A stretch of 64,000 bases of DNA. Source: Bordetella parapertussis. GTDB lineage: Bacteria; Pseudomonadota; Gammaproteobacteria; Burkholderiales; Burkholderiaceae_D. Below are positions 1 to 9,979 of the stretch, piece by piece. A program made the translations under genes and the position numbers. Below the pieces are notes generated by a model, which ran no database searches, had not been told where the DNA came from, and saw only the letters and a list, made by a program, of their open reading frames with translations. The stretch covers positions 1 to 64,000 of the forward strand of contig CAMBFZ010000017.1 in the NCBI GenBank assembly GCA_945866125.1. Direction: 5' to 3'. Every line of letters begins with the position of its first letter. The first letter of the stretch is position 1.

Positions 1-544
1 CCCCCTCAATGACGGCGGTGGGCCCGAACGTAATATTCTCGGCTTGAAGTAACGCGTCACCCCCGATACGGCCATTGATCAACAGCTGGCCCCCTTTCAC
101 ATGGAGGTCGCCATCAATGCGGCCTTCGATGTTGATTTGTCCGCCGGACAGATTTGCCGATCCACTCACATGGCCACGCTCCGAGAGCAGTATTTTGCCG
201 CCGGCAGCGACTAACTCGCCACCGATCTCGTTGCCAAAGCTCAAGTCGCCGCCAAAGGCGCGTAGGTCTTCGGCCACGGGTGCATAGACGGCAATAGTGC
301 CGCCTGCCAGTGCCGCATCTTTTGCCACCGCTTGCGTGACGCTAATGCTTCCCCCTGCGGCGATCAAATCGCCTGCCACCTTTTTTTCGATTATTACACT
401 GGAGCCCCTCGCATACTGGTTACCCTGCTGGGGGGTATGGATGGAGGGGTGAGGCAGCCTGTCATTCGCGGCAGCAAGGGGTACGCCGCCACTGAGTAAA
501 AACGATAGACAGCAAACGGTCAACGCAGTGCGGGTCGATATCAT
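1..544 (-). CDS. Exported bactofilin-like (polymer-forming) protein, 3' end cut by window edge
   Basis: An open frame reads from the ATG at 544 down to base 1 without a stop, so 181 residues are visible and the C-terminus lies outside the window. AGAAAGG sits 8 nt before the ATG. The first 26 residues form a signal peptide (hydrophobic stretch ALTVCCLSFLLSGGVPL, then AAA before N27). The mature part is a run of short Gly-rich beta-strand repeats such as GDLIAAGGSISV, GELVAAGGKILL and GDLHVKGGQLLINGRIGGD. This is the pattern of the bactofilin / polymer-forming cytoskeletal family, which builds a right-handed beta-helix. Classical bactofilins are cytoplasmic or membrane-attached, whereas this one has an export signal, so a periplasmic or surface location is inferred. 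An adhesin-like repeat protein is the alternative. The neighbour on the right is cold-shock protein, apparently unrelated. Confidence 0.7.
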   Translation of the reverse strand, partial: MISTRTALTVCCLSFLLSGGVPLAAANDRLPHPSIHTPQQGNQYARGSSVIIEKKVAGDLIAAGGSISVTQAVAKDAALAGGTIAVYAPVAEDLRAFGGDLSFGNEIGGELVAAGGKILLSERGHVSGSANLSGGQINIEGRIDGDLHVKGGQLLINGRIGGDALLQAENITFGPTAVIEG

Positions 545-670
545 GACGAATGCCTTTCTGATAACCATTCAGACAAGCATACGCCCTGACAGTGCATTCA
601 ACCAAGCACAAAGACGCGTTCGCGCAATACTAGAAATGGGCGGGATAGGATAAGTACAAAAGCAATGAGC

Positions 671-702
671 AAAAAAATCCCCGCCGAGGCGGGGATTTTT
701 TT
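671..702 (-). terminator. Rho-independent terminator after the cold-shock gene
   Basis: A perfect 8-bp stem (TCCCCGCC / GGCGGGGA) is flanked by A7 on the left and T7 on the right, so it can work in both directions. It lies 23 nt past the stop of the minus-strand cold-shock gene and upstream of the bactofilin-like gene start, insulating the two. Confidence 0.92.
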
Positions 703-724
703 AGTAAGCGGTATTCGCCAGCAA

Positions 725-928
725 TTAAACAGGCTGGATGTTCGAAGCTTGCTTGCCTTTAGGACCCGTGGTCACGTCGAACTGGACGCGCTGGTTTTCC
801 TGCAGCGACTTGAAGCCGCTAGACTGAATTGCCGAGAAGTGCGCGAACAGATCTTCGCCGCCTTCGTCAGGGGTGATGAAACCGAAACCTTTGGAGTCGT
901 TGAACCATTTAACAGTACCTGTTGCCAT
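725..928 (-). CDS. Cold-shock domain protein (CspA family)
   Basis: The 67-residue protein is a single cold-shock OB-fold domain, the usual CspA size. Both RNA-binding motifs are intact: RNP1 KGFGFI at 13-18 and RNP2 LFAHF at 27-31, with W8 and F9 upstream. The family binds single-stranded RNA and DNA and melts RNA secondary structure at low temperature or during growth-phase changes. AGGAAA lies just before the ATG. It is a single-gene unit with its own strong terminator. A TATAAT on the minus strand at 1044-1049 would give a leader of about 110 nt, and long leaders are typical of cold-regulated csp genes. Which csp paralogue this is cannot be decided from the sequence. Confidence 0.95.
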   Translation of the reverse strand: MATGTVKWFNDSKGFGFITPDEGGEDLFAHFSAIQSSGFKSLQENQRVQFDVTTGPKGKQASNIQPV

Positions 929-1043
929 TGCATTTCCTATCTTAGTAAGTTGTGCGGGATAGCCCGCGTCATAATCGTCTCAACCAAGTAAGGAATTACA
1001 GACTGATACTGCACCACTGCTACTCGAATCTCAACGTGCACGG

Positions 1044-1126
1044 ATTATACTGGATAAGTTGTCTTTTATGCTTGCGGCGACAAATAATTTGACGTAGATC
1101 GTCTTTGGTGCCTATAAGTTTTCTTT
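1044..1126 (-). promoter_or_regulatory. Putative csp promoter with two upstream direct repeats
   Basis: A perfect -10 hexamer TATAAT reads on the minus strand at 1044-1049, but no good -35 is seen. Just upstream lie two copies of ATAAGTT-N-TCTTT (plus-strand reading) at 1054-1066 and 1114-1126, starting exactly 60 nt apart. They could be regulator or RNA elements of the csp gene or of the divergent nadB. The role is inference from position only. Confidence 0.35.
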
Positions 1127-1226
1127 ATCCCATCATCAAACATGCACCGAAAAGCGGGGCGCTTGCGGCAAGGAAGCATTAAATCGCCTATAGTCTCGAG
1201 GCTCACTTAATCTGATAACAAGTCCC

Positions 1227-2834
1227 ATGAAATTTGATGTAGCCATCGTTGGCAGCGGCTTAGCCGGTCTTTCAGTCGCCCTTCATCTGGCCCAAACCCG
1301 CAAAATTGCGCTCATTTCCAAGCGCACGCTGCGTGACGGCGCCAGTGATTGGGCACAAGGCGGCATCGCTGCCGTCCTGGATTCCACGGATAGTTATGAC
1401 CAGCATGTCGCCGATACGCTGGTGGCTGGAGCCGGATTATGCGACGAAGCCGCCACCCGTTTTATCGTCGAACATGGACGGGATGCAATCGATTGGCTCA
1501 TCAGTCAAGGCGTGCCTTTCACCAAAGATGACACAGCCGAACTTGGCTATCACCTGACCCGCGAAGGTGGCCATAGCCAGCGCCGCATTATCCATGCTGC
1601 TGATGCCACGGGCCACGCCGTCCAACTGACCCTGGAAGAAAAAGTCCGCGCCCATCCGAATATCACGCTGCTCGAAAACCATTTCGGTATCGATCTGATC
1701 ACCTCAGACAAACTCGGCTTAAAAAACGGCGCACCACATTGTCTGGGGCTGTATGTGCAAAATGTCGAGACTGGCAAAGTCATCACCGTTGCTGCAGACC
1801 ACACAGTATTAGCAACAGGCGGAGCCGGTAAGGTCTACCTTTACACCACCAATCCCGACACCGCCACCGGCGACGGGATTGCGATGGCGTGGCGTGCCGG
1901 CTGTCGGATGGCCAACATGGAATTCATCCAGTTTCATCCAACCTGCCTCTATCATCCTTACGCTAAATCATTTTTGATCAGTGAAGCGGTGCGCGGCGAA
2001 GGCGGTCTGCTCAAATTGCCCGCCGGCGCCGGTAACGCAGCAGGCATCCGCTTCATGCCAAGGCATGACGAAAGAGGCGAGCTCGCCCCCCGCGATATTG
2101 TTGCGCGGGCAATTGACTTCGAAATGAAAAAACGCGGCCTCGACCACGTCGATCTCGACATCAGTCATCAGCCGCCTGAGTTTTTGAAGGAACACTTTCC
2201 CACCATTTATGCACGTTGCCTGGAGTTTGGTATCGACATCACGCGCCAGCCGATACCGGTGGTACCCGCGGCGCACTACACCTGCGGCGGCATCGTCACC
2301 GACTTGTCGGGTCGCACCGACCTGCAAGGACTGTATGCGGTGGGCGAGACGGCTTATTCGGGTCTGCACGGCGCAAATCGCCTCGCGAGCAACTCTCTCC
2401 TCGAGTGTGTGGTGCTCGGGCGGGCGGCGGCTATGCATATCGAAGCCCAGCCCGCCTTGCCTGCACAATCCTTACCCGCCTGGGACGAAAGCCGCGTAAC
2501 GGATGCCGATGAAGAGGTCGTCATCACCCAAAATTGGGACGAGCTACGCCGCTTTATGTGGAATTTTGTCAGCATCGTGCGGACCACAAAACGGCTTGAA
2601 CGAGCACAGCACCGGATCGGCTTACTGAAAGAAGAAATTGACGAGTACTACGCACACTTCCGTATCACCCGCGATTTACTCGAACTGCGCAATCTCGTTG
2701 ATGTCGCCTCGCTGATTGTCAACAGCGCTTTGTCGCGGCGTGAGAGCAGAGGACTGCACTACAGCCAGGATTTTCCCGAGACCCTGCCGAAAGCCTTACC
2801 GACGGTGCTCGCACCAAGCCGCAAAAAAGGCTAA
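1227..2834 (+). CDS. nadB: L-aspartate oxidase
   Basis: NadB is the cytoplasmic FAD enzyme that oxidises L-aspartate to iminoaspartate, the first step of de novo NAD synthesis. The 535 residues match the usual length (about 540). The N-terminal dinucleotide-binding motif VGSGLAGLS is at 8-16, followed by GASDWAQGGIAA, the flavin-linked REGGHSQRRIIHAADATGH region, EFIQFHPT, and HYTCGGI in the C-terminal part, all hallmarks of the succinate dehydrogenase/aspartate oxidase flavoprotein family. The gene converges on nadC, whose stop is 35 nt away, so the NAD genes are split between strands. The start codon has only a weak ribosome-binding site. A TATAGT hexamer about 35 nt upstream is a possible -10. 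Confidence 0.97.
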   Translation: MKFDVAIVGSGLAGLSVALHLAQTRKIALISKRTLRDGASDWAQGGIAAVLDSTDSYDQHVADTLVAGAGLCDEAATRFIVEHGRDAIDWLISQGVPFTKDDTAELGYHLTREGGHSQRRIIHAADATGHAVQLTLEEKVRAHPNITLLENHFGIDLITSDKLGLKNGAPHCLGLYVQNVETGKVITVAADHTVLATGGAGKVYLYTTNPDTATGDGIAMAWRAGCRMANMEFIQFHPTCLYHPYAKSFLISEAVRGEGGLLKLPAGAGNAAGIRFMPRHDERGELAPRDIVARAIDFEMKKRGLDHVDLDISHQPPEFLKEHFPTIYARCLEFGIDITRQPIPVVPAAHYTCGGIVTDLSGRTDLQGLYAVGETAYSGLHGANRLASNSLLECVVLGRAAAMHIEAQPALPAQSLPAWDESRVTDADEEVVITQNWDELRRFMWNFVSIVRTTKRLERAQHRIGLLKEEIDEYYAHFRITRDLLELRNLVDVASLIVNSALSRRESRGLHYSQDFPETLPKALPTVLAPSRKKG

Positions 2835-2869
2835 AGCGGCGCCGGGACAAGCGCCAGATGCCCAGCGCG

Positions 2870-3736
2870 CTAACCCACCACGCGCAAGGAATAATCCGTG
2901 GCCTTGATGTCTTTGGTCAAGCTGCCGATCGAGATGCGATCGACGCCAGTCTGGGCAATCGCGCGCACGGTATCACGCTCAATCCCGCCCGAGGCTTCCA
3001 GCACCGCCCGTCCGGCGTTCATCGTCACTGCGCTGCGCAGTTGATCCGTAGTAAAGTTATCGAGCAATACAGAGACGGCGCCTGCAGCGAGCGCCTGATT
3101 CAGCTCATCGAGATTTTCGACTTCAATCTGAATCGATACCCCTGCGTGCAAATCGCGGGCTGCGGCTAAAGCTGCGGCAATACTGCCGGCAGCGGCAATA
3201 TGATTTTCTTTGATGAGAATGCCGTCATACAAGGCCAGTCGCTGATTTTTTCCACCACCGACCCTGACCGCGTATTTTTGTGCCAGCCGCAGCCCGGGCA
3301 TGGTCTTGCGGGTATCAAGAATAGCGGCGTTGGTGCCTTCAACCAGCCGCACATAATCACGGGTGACGCTCGCGACACCAGAGAGCAATTGAAGGAAATT
3401 TAATGCCGCACGCTCAGCCGTCAACAGCGACCTCGCCGGCCCGCCAATCCGGCAAACTGGCGAATTAGCAGGCATCAGCGCACCCTCGGCAAACTCCCAC
3501 ACAACGCCAATACGCGGATCAATCTGCAGCATCACCGCTTCAAACCACGGCGCACCACACAACACCGCCTGCTCGCGCACAGTCACGGTAGCGTTCACCT
3601 GCAACGCCTCGGGCACTAACATCGCAGTCCAGTCGCCGGCGCCAATATCTTCGGCCAACGCCACACGAATGTTCTCTTCGAACGCCAGCGTCAAGGCCGG
3701 ATCAAATGGGGCAAAAGGGTTGCGCAGCGTGCTCAT
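2870..3736 (-). CDS. nadC: Nicotinate-nucleotide pyrophosphorylase (carboxylating), quinolinate phosphoribosyltransferase
   Basis: NadC joins quinolinate to PRPP with loss of CO2, giving nicotinate mononucleotide, the third de novo NAD step. The 288-residue protein has the family signatures [33 protein letters not shown] active-site loop (starting near residue 150), IEVENLDEL and LEASGGI near the C-terminus. The ATG overlaps the nadA stop by four bases (ATGA), so translation of nadA and nadC is probably coupled. It is the last gene of the minus-strand ybiT-nadA-nadC group. Confidence 0.97.
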   Translation of the reverse strand: MSTLRNPFAPFDPALTLAFEENIRVALAEDIGAGDWTAMLVPEALQVNATVTVREQAVLCGAPWFEAVMLQIDPRIGVVWEFAEGALMPANSPVCRIGGPARSLLTAERAALNFLQLLSGVASVTRDYVRLVEGTNAAILDTRKTMPGLRLAQKYAVRVGGGKNQRLALYDGILIKENHIAAAGSIAAALAAARDLHAGVSIQIEVENLDELNQALAAGAVSVLLDNFTTDQLRSAVTMNAGRAVLEASGGIERDTVRAIAQTGVDRISIGSLTKDIKATDYSLRVVG

Positions 3737-4863
3737 GCCGGACCAATGCCCGAAAATAAAGCCTGTTCAGCCGCCAGATCAGCCGCTGGCCGTACACTGG
3801 CCTTGCGGGCTGCAGCAAAGGCAAGCATACGGTCGATGCAGACGACGGCTTTGCGACCGGTTTCGGGATCCACCTCAATCTGATTACGCTCAGACTCCAG
3901 CACGTCAGCCAAATTTTGCAAACTGTTCATCGCCATCCATGGGCAATGCGCACAACTTTTACAGGTAGCGCTATTACCAGCGGTAGGTGCTTCAATAAAT
4001 TCTTTGCCCGGTGCCGCCAAGCGCATCTTGTGCAAAATGCCGTTATCGGTGGCGACGATAAATTGCTGCGCATCGAGCGACTGCGCCGCGGCAATCATCT
4101 GCGAGGTCGAGCCCACCACATCGGCAAGCGCCACCACGGCAGCCGGCGACTCAGGGTGCACCAGCACTTTGGCCTGCGGATATTGTTCCTTCAGCAGGGC
4201 AAGCTCCACCCCCTTGAATTCATCATGCACCAGACACGAACCCTGCCACAGCAACATGTCAGCGCCCGTCTTTTTTTGAATATAGCTACCGAGATGCTTA
4301 TCCGGTGCCCATAGAATTTTTTTACCCTGCGCATGGAGATCGGCGACGATATCGAGACCGATGGACGAGGTCACCATCCAATCGGCTTGCGCCTTGACGG
4401 CCGCACTCGTGTTGGCATAGACCACCACAGTACGATCCGGATGGGCATCGCAAAACGCAGCAAATTCATCCGCAGGACAGCCCAGATCCAGCGAGCAGGT
4501 CGCGTCTAGATCGGGCATTAAAACCTTTTTTTCAGGCGAGAGAATTTTCGCAGTCTCACCCATGAAACGCACACCCGCCACTACGAGTGTTTGCGCCGCA
4601 TGGTCGCGCCCGAAGCGCGCCATTTCCAGTGAATCTGATACGCAGCCGCCGGTTTCTTCTGCGAGATCCTGCAAGTCGGCATCAACATAATAGTGCGCCA
4701 CCAACACCGCGCCACGTTCTTTCAGCAGACGCCGGATGCGCTCTTTCAGCGCACTCTTGTCAGTCGCTGACAGCGCGGCCGGCACCCGCGCCCACGCCGA
4801 AGCGGTACAGCTTGCCCCTTCGGTCATGAGCGGGCGTTCAAACTCGATCGTCTTGATTTCCAT
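3733..4863 (-). CDS. nadA: Quinolinate synthase, 4Fe-4S enzyme
   Basis: NadA condenses iminoaspartate, the NadB product, with dihydroxyacetone phosphate to form quinolinate. The three cluster ligands known in the family are present: C123 (TCSLDLGC), C210 ([10 protein letters not shown]) and C307 in the CKSCAHC motif. [22 protein letters not shown] and LVHPESP are also conserved. I chose the ATG at 4863 (376 aa) because GGGAAA precedes it; an in-frame GTG at 4881 would add six residues. NadA lies directly behind ybiT and overlaps nadC by four bases. The protein is a little longer than E. coli NadA because of an N-terminal extension. Confidence 0.96.
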   Translation of the reverse strand: MEIKTIEFERPLMTEGASCTASAWARVPAALSATDKSALKERIRRLLKERGAVLVAHYYVDADLQDLAEETGGCVSDSLEMARFGRDHAAQTLVVAGVRFMGETAKILSPEKKVLMPDLDATCSLDLGCPADEFAAFCDAHPDRTVVVYANTSAAVKAQADWMVTSSIGLDIVADLHAQGKKILWAPDKHLGSYIQKKTGADMLLWQGSCLVHDEFKGVELALLKEQYPQAKVLVHPESPAAVVALADVVGSTSQMIAAAQSLDAQQFIVATDNGILHKMRLAAPGKEFIEAPTAGNSATCKSCAHCPWMAMNSLQNLADVLESERNQIEVDPETGRKAVVCIDRMLAFAAARKASVRPAADLAAEQALFSGIGPA

Positions 4864-4890
4864 ACTGGTTTTCCCAAACACTGTGCAGAC

Positions 4891-6489
4891 TTATTCAATG
4901 CCCTGCGTCGACAAATAATCTTCGTAGCTGCCCTGGAAATCAACGATGCCGTCGTCTTTTATTTCCAAGATGCGGGTCGCCAGCGAAGAAACAAACTCTC
5001 GATCGTGCGATACAAAAATCAGGGTGCCGGCATACTTTTCAAGCGCAATGTTAAGTGACTCAATCGACTCCATATCCATGTGATTGGTCGGTTCATCCAA
5101 CAGCATCACGTTGTGACGACCCAGCATCAGCTTGCCGTAGATCATCCGACCTTTTTCGCCGCCGGAAAGTACTTTCACAGACTTTTTGACATCATCCCCT
5201 GAAAACAAAAGACGGCCCAGACTTGAGCGCACTGCCTGATCATCGTCACCCTCCTGGGTCCATTGCCCCATCCAATCGGTCAGATTTTTGTCGGCAGCGA
5301 ATTCTTCGGTCGGGTCCTGCGGCATGTAGCCGACATTCGCATTTTCAGCCCATTTGACTGTACCGTTGTCCGCATGCAGCCCACACAGATCGCCACCAAT
5401 GCAGCGCAAGAGCGTCGTCTTGCCGACACCGTTGGCACCGATGATGGCGATTTTTTCGCCTGCTTCAACACTGAGATTGAAATTTTTAAACAAGGTATGG
5501 TCGTAGGCCTTGGTGATGCTTTGGGTCTCAACAGCCAGGCGATGCAATTTTTTCTCACCATCAAAGCGGATGAACGGGTTCTGACGCGAGGATGGTTTGA
5601 AATCTTCCACCTTAATCTTGTCGATCTGCTTAGCGCGCGAGGTCGCCTGACGCGCCTTGGATTTATTTGCAGAAAAACGCCGCACGAATTCTTGCAGCTC
5701 GGCGACCTTTTCCTTAGCCTTGGCATTGACCGACATTTGCTGTGCCCGCGCCTGTGTCGAGGCGAGCATGTATTCATCGTAATTGCCCGGATAGACTTTC
5801 AAGGTGCCGTAGTCCATGTCGGCCATGTGGGTACAGACCTGATTGAGGAAGTGACGATCATGCGAAATGATGATCATGGTTGAATTGCGCTCATTGAGCA
5901 CGTCTTCCAGCCAGCGAATGGTGTTGATATCGAGGTTATTGGTCGGCTCGTCGAGGAGCAGGATGTCGGGATTAGAAAACAGCGCCTGCGCCAGCAAGAC
6001 GCGCAACTTGAAGCCCGGCGCGATACTGCTCATAAGCCCTGCATGTTGCGCGTTCGGTATCCCCACACCAGACAACAACTCACCTGCACGTGCCTCGGCA
6101 GTATAGCCATCGTACTCGGCAAACTTGGCCTCAAGATCGGCGGCCTTCATGTAGTCTTCGTCGGTCGCATCGGGGTTGGCATAGATCGCGTCGCGCTCTG
6201 CCATCGCGGCCCACATTTCGGTGTGCCCCATCATCACGACATCCAGCACGCGCATTTCTTCAAAGGCAAATTGGTCTTGGCGCAATTTGCCGAGACGCTC
6301 GTTTGTGTCGAGCATGACATTGCCGGAAGAAGGCTCGAGATCGCCGCCCAAAATTTTCATGAACGTGGATTTGCCACAGCCGTTGGCGCCGATCAGGCCA
6401 TAGCGATTACCCTCGCCGAATTTGACAGAAATATTTTCAAACAAGGGCTTAGGCCCAAACTGCATGGTGATGTTGGCGGTGGAGAGCAC
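4891..6489 (-). CDS. ybiT: ABC-F family ATPase, YbiT type
   Basis: ABC-F proteins are soluble twin-ATPase factors that bind the ribosomal E site and influence peptide-bond formation; they carry no membrane domain. The 532 residues follow E. coli YbiT nearly end to end ([37 protein letters not shown]). The first Walker A is GANGCGKST (about 34-42) with Walker [13 protein letters not shown]. The second half has GANGVGKTT, signature LSGGEKGRM and [10 protein letters not shown]. The inter-domain linker is rich in Lys/Arg, as usual. The start is GTG, preceded by AAGG. The spacing of about 27 nt to the chosen nadA ATG suggests co-transcription with nadA-nadC. No functional link between a ribosome factor and NAD synthesis is established. 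Confidence 0.95.
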   Translation of the reverse strand: MLSTANITMQFGPKPLFENISVKFGEGNRYGLIGANGCGKSTFMKILGGDLEPSSGNVMLDTNERLGKLRQDQFAFEEMRVLDVVMMGHTEMWAAMAERDAIYANPDATDEDYMKAADLEAKFAEYDGYTAEARAGELLSGVGIPNAQHAGLMSSIAPGFKLRVLLAQALFSNPDILLLDEPTNNLDINTIRWLEDVLNERNSTMIIISHDRHFLNQVCTHMADMDYGTLKVYPGNYDEYMLASTQARAQQMSVNAKAKEKVAELQEFVRRFSANKSKARQATSRAKQIDKIKVEDFKPSSRQNPFIRFDGEKKLHRLAVETQSITKAYDHTLFKNFNLSVEAGEKIAIIGANGVGKTTLLRCIGGDLCGLHADNGTVKWAENANVGYMPQDPTEEFAADKNLTDWMGQWTQEGDDDQAVRSSLGRLLFSGDDVKKSVKVLSGGEKGRMIYGKLMLGRHNVMLLDEPTNHMDMESIESLNIALEKYAGTLIFVSHDREFVSSLATRILEIKDDGIVDFQGSYEDYLSTQGIE

Positions 6490-6629
6490 TACGGAAACCT
6501 TTTAAAAACGGGTGGGGTGCGGTGTCACAGCGAGGCAATCGTCGTCAATGTCGACCAGAACATTGCACTACATGCCGCGGCAAACGCGCGCAATTAAAGC
6601 GCGGATTTTACCATTGTGCGATGCAGCGA

Positions 6630-7553
6630 TCACCTACTAACAAGGGAGTGATAGGCCGGCACGGCTAGCGTCACACCGGCGGCGTCAGCCTGCAGCGTGG
6701 CGTGCACCCCGACCGGCAAGCTCAGCTTGTCGCGGATATGGCCAAATGGCAGGCCCCGCACAAGAGGCACGGTCAGCCGCTTGCGCAGGAAGTCGCACAT
6801 CGCCGCAAAATCGTAGCCATTATCATAATCAGTCAGGCGATACCCGCCGAAATCTCCCATCACCACCGCCTGCTGGCGCTCGAGCACGCCCGCATGCAAT
6901 AGCTGTAGCAGCATGCGTTCAACCCGGTACGGATGTTCGTTGACATCTTCAACAAAAAGAATGCCGCCGTCGATATGCGGCATCCAGGGCGTACCCAGCA
7001 GATGCACCAGCATGCTCAGGTTACCGCCCCAGAGCACCCCTTCGGCCGTGATAGCGGGATTGTGCTTGGCGTCCCACTGCAAATTACAGGACGACGCCGA
7101 CAGGCACTGCCAGAAATGTGTCTGGGTAAACGTACTGATATCGGCGCGACTAAAGTCATCGCACAGCATCGGGCCAGCAAAACTCGCCGCGCCCGTCTGC
7201 GCCAGCAAGCCCATCTGCAACGCAGTGAAATCGCTATGGCCAACAAAGAGTTTGCCGCTCTCGGCAAGTAATCGAAAATCAATTTCCGGCAACAAACGCG
7301 ACAGACCATAGCCGCCACGCAAAGCCATGACGATCTGCACATCAGCATCACGCGCCGCAGCGTGCAACTGCGCTAGGCGCGCGCTGTCGCTGGCACCAAA
7401 TCGCTGAAATTTTTCCGAGGGCGCCGTGTAATCGTGTACCACATGCCCCTGCGCCCGCAGTCGAGCCACTGCTTGTTCGTAGGCCGCAGGATCGCTCGCA
7501 TAGCCGCTCGGCGAGACGATGGCAATACAGGCAGCAGAAGATCGGTCAGACAT
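6630..7553 (-). CDS. ldcA: Muramoyltetrapeptide (L,D-)carboxypeptidase, peptidase family S66
   Basis: LdcA removes the terminal D-Ala from recycled cell-wall tetrapeptides in the cytoplasm, allowing reuse as tripeptide. The 307 residues match the family size (304 in E. coli). The Ser-Glu-His triad regions are visible: VGHSDFTALQ (nucleophile Ser), FVEDVNEHPYR (Glu) and RGLPFGHIRDK (His). The N-terminal IVSPSGYASD and MALRGGYGLSRLL motifs are typical of S66. It is the last gene of the queE-queD-tadA-ldcA run, with a 20-nt gap after tadA, and is about 140 nt from ybiT, which reads the same way. Confidence 0.94.
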   Translation of the reverse strand: MSDRSSAACIAIVSPSGYASDPAAYEQAVARLRAQGHVVHDYTAPSEKFQRFGASDSARLAQLHAAARDADVQIVMALRGGYGLSRLLPEIDFRLLAESGKLFVGHSDFTALQMGLLAQTGAASFAGPMLCDDFSRADISTFTQTHFWQCLSASSCNLQWDAKHNPAITAEGVLWGGNLSMLVHLLGTPWMPHIDGGILFVEDVNEHPYRVERMLLQLLHAGVLERQQAVVMGDFGGYRLTDYDNGYDFAAMCDFLRKRLTVPLVRGLPFGHIRDKLSLPVGVHATLQADAAGVTLAVPAYHSLVSR

Positions 7554-7573
7554 AAATTGGGCTCAAAGTTCAA

Positions 7574-8486
<913 letters not shown>

Positions 8487-8493
8487 CGTCAGT

Positions 8494-9129
8494 TCAAGGT
8501 ATCTGCAGCAGTTTATGGGTCTGCAATGACAAGCGCCATTGCGGATTATTTTTACAGGTATCGATCGCATGCCGGGTATGCTGCTCAAGCAGCGGGCCGT
8601 CCATCGGCTGCAGGAAAAAATGCGTAAACGCCAGCGCAGCGTAGGTTAACAATGATTGCCCTTCTTGCGGAATAACGAGCTTCAACTCGTCGCCCTTTGT
8701 CACGACCAACGGCGCGCCCATTTTGGGACTGACACAAACCCAATCGACACCAGCCGGTACTGGCAGCGTCCCATTGGTTTCAATGGCAACCTCAAAGCCT
8801 TGGGCGTGCATCGCGTCAATCAGCGCTCCATCAAGTTGGAGCAAAGGCTCGCCGCCCGTAAAGACGACATACTTGTGGCGTGCACTCGCAGCAGGCCATT
8901 GTGCGTTGATGGTCGCCGCAAGCAATGCAGCATACTCATATTTGCCCCCCGACACACCATCGGTACCGACAAAGTCCGTATCGCAAAACCGGCACACCGC
9001 CGTCGCCCGATCAGCTTCGCGACCCGACCACAAATTGCAACCGGCAAAACGGCAAAAGACCGCCGGCCGCCCAGCCTGGGCGCCCTCGCCTTGCAGCGTG
9101 TAAAAAATTTCTTTGATGCTGTAAGTCAA
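8494..9129 (-). CDS. queE: 7-carboxy-7-deazaguanine synthase, radical SAM
   Basis: QueE rearranges 6-carboxytetrahydropterin, the QueD product, to 7-carboxy-7-deazaguanine. The cluster-binding Cys follow the QueE-specific C-x14-C-x2-C spacing rather than the general CxxxCxxC: C31, C46 and C49. FTGGEPLLQ is the GGEP SAM-binding motif, and IKEIFYTLQGEG at the N-terminus is diagnostic. The 211 residues match the family. It is the first gene of queE-queD-tadA-ldcA. queC, the usual partner, is not in the window. I looked upstream for a preQ1 riboswitch and saw no convincing one. Confidence 0.95.
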   Translation of the reverse strand: MTYSIKEIFYTLQGEGAQAGRPAVFCRFAGCNLWSGREADRATAVCRFCDTDFVGTDGVSGGKYEYAALLAATINAQWPAASARHKYVVFTGGEPLLQLDGALIDAMHAQGFEVAIETNGTLPVPAGVDWVCVSPKMGAPLVVTKGDELKLVIPQEGQSLLTYAALAFTHFFLQPMDGPLLEQHTRHAIDTCKNNPQWRLSLQTHKLLQIP

Positions 9130-9292
9130 ACCATGTCCAGAAAAAGTTATCAGTGGCCGATTATCTTACAAAAGCAGATAAGCGCGACAGCCATGAACCC
9201 GATTAGGCAATCTGTTTCTCAGACAGCGTCCTCGCGCGGCGCCGTTCAACAGACTATCCGCGTTTATTTCAATCACCGATCTGGAGATCATT

Positions 9293-9979
9293 ATGGCCCT
9301 GACCGTCTCAGCAAACGTCCGCAGCTTACCGTCGTTACCCGTGCAATCCGAGCCGGTAGCTGTCTTATTTGGCATCCCGCTAGAGCGCCTGCCGGCGCCA
9401 CGGATGCGGCAGGTTCCGGCCACGGGGCCGCTTGCATCAATCCGCGCACTCGCCCGCAGTGGTGCGTTGGATGCCAATCCACAAGAAAACTGTCGGGTGA
9501 TGCTCGCGCCATTCATCACCGAACCCATCATCCAGCCAGGCCCTGCACGTCAGCCACAGATTGGCGTTTGGAACCTTCCTTCGCCACAAGACCTTCGAAA
9601 GGCAACCGGCCTCGCGCCTAACTCGCCGCCGATATATATACCGCCGCCCAAACCGGTCTATTGCCTGGCTTCCCCCATACCCACTCCCAACACCGACAAT
9701 CTCAGTCCCGTTAAACTCATCGGCGCGATCAAAACAGGCAAATTCAACGTGGTTTTTGACGTGCTCAGTCATAACCCGACACGCGTGGACGAACAAGATA
9801 GCGAGGGACGCTCGCTGCTGGCACACGCCTGTTCCAATTGCAAGCTGCGTATCGCCCTGCTGTTGCTCAAGAAGGGCGCCAGTCTCTACCTGAAAGACCA
9901 CCGCGGCGTCACACCTTATGAAATCGCAATGCAATCAGGGGACAGCCAACTTATACAAACTATTTTCGAAAATCAGTAG
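9293..9979 (+). CDS. Ankyrin-repeat-like, Pro-rich protein of unknown function
   Basis: The 228-residue protein starts at an ATG with GGAG 6 nt upstream. Residues 1-140 are rich in Pro and low-complexity (for example SPPIYIPPPKP) and I recognise nothing in them. Residues from about 142 to the end resemble two to three ankyrin repeats: LIGAIKTGKFNVVFDVL, then DEQDSEGRSLLAHACSNC, LLLLKKGASLYLKDHRG and VTPYEIAMQSGDSQLIQTI. There is no signal peptide or membrane segment. It is divergent from queE and converges on the sensor kinase gene with 20 nt overlap. Ankyrin domains bind other proteins, so a partner protein, possibly a host protein, is conceivable, but nothing here proves it. Confidence 0.65.
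   Translation: MALTVSANVRSLPSLPVQSEPVAVLFGIPLERLPAPRMRQVPATGPLASIRALARSGALDANPQENCRVMLAPFITEPIIQPGPARQPQIGVWNLPSPQDLRKATGLAPNSPPIYIPPPKPVYCLASPIPTPNTDNLSPVKLIGAIKTGKFNVVFDVLSHNPTRVDEQDSEGRSLLAHACSNCKLRIALLLLKKGASLYLKDHRGVTPYEIAMQSGDSQLIQTIFENQ

Noticed and set aside
665..991. 108-codon plus-strand frame over the cold-shock gene
   Set aside because: It begins inside the terminator and is antisense to the cold-shock gene.
9130..9292. Possible preQ1 riboswitch upstream of queE
   Set aside because: I could not find the preQ1 aptamer consensus stem and tail in the leader.
8656..9621. 321-codon plus-strand frame spanning queE and the ankyrin-like gene
   Set aside because: Covers queE antisense and part of the ankyrin-like frame out of phase; no domain, no ribosome-binding site.
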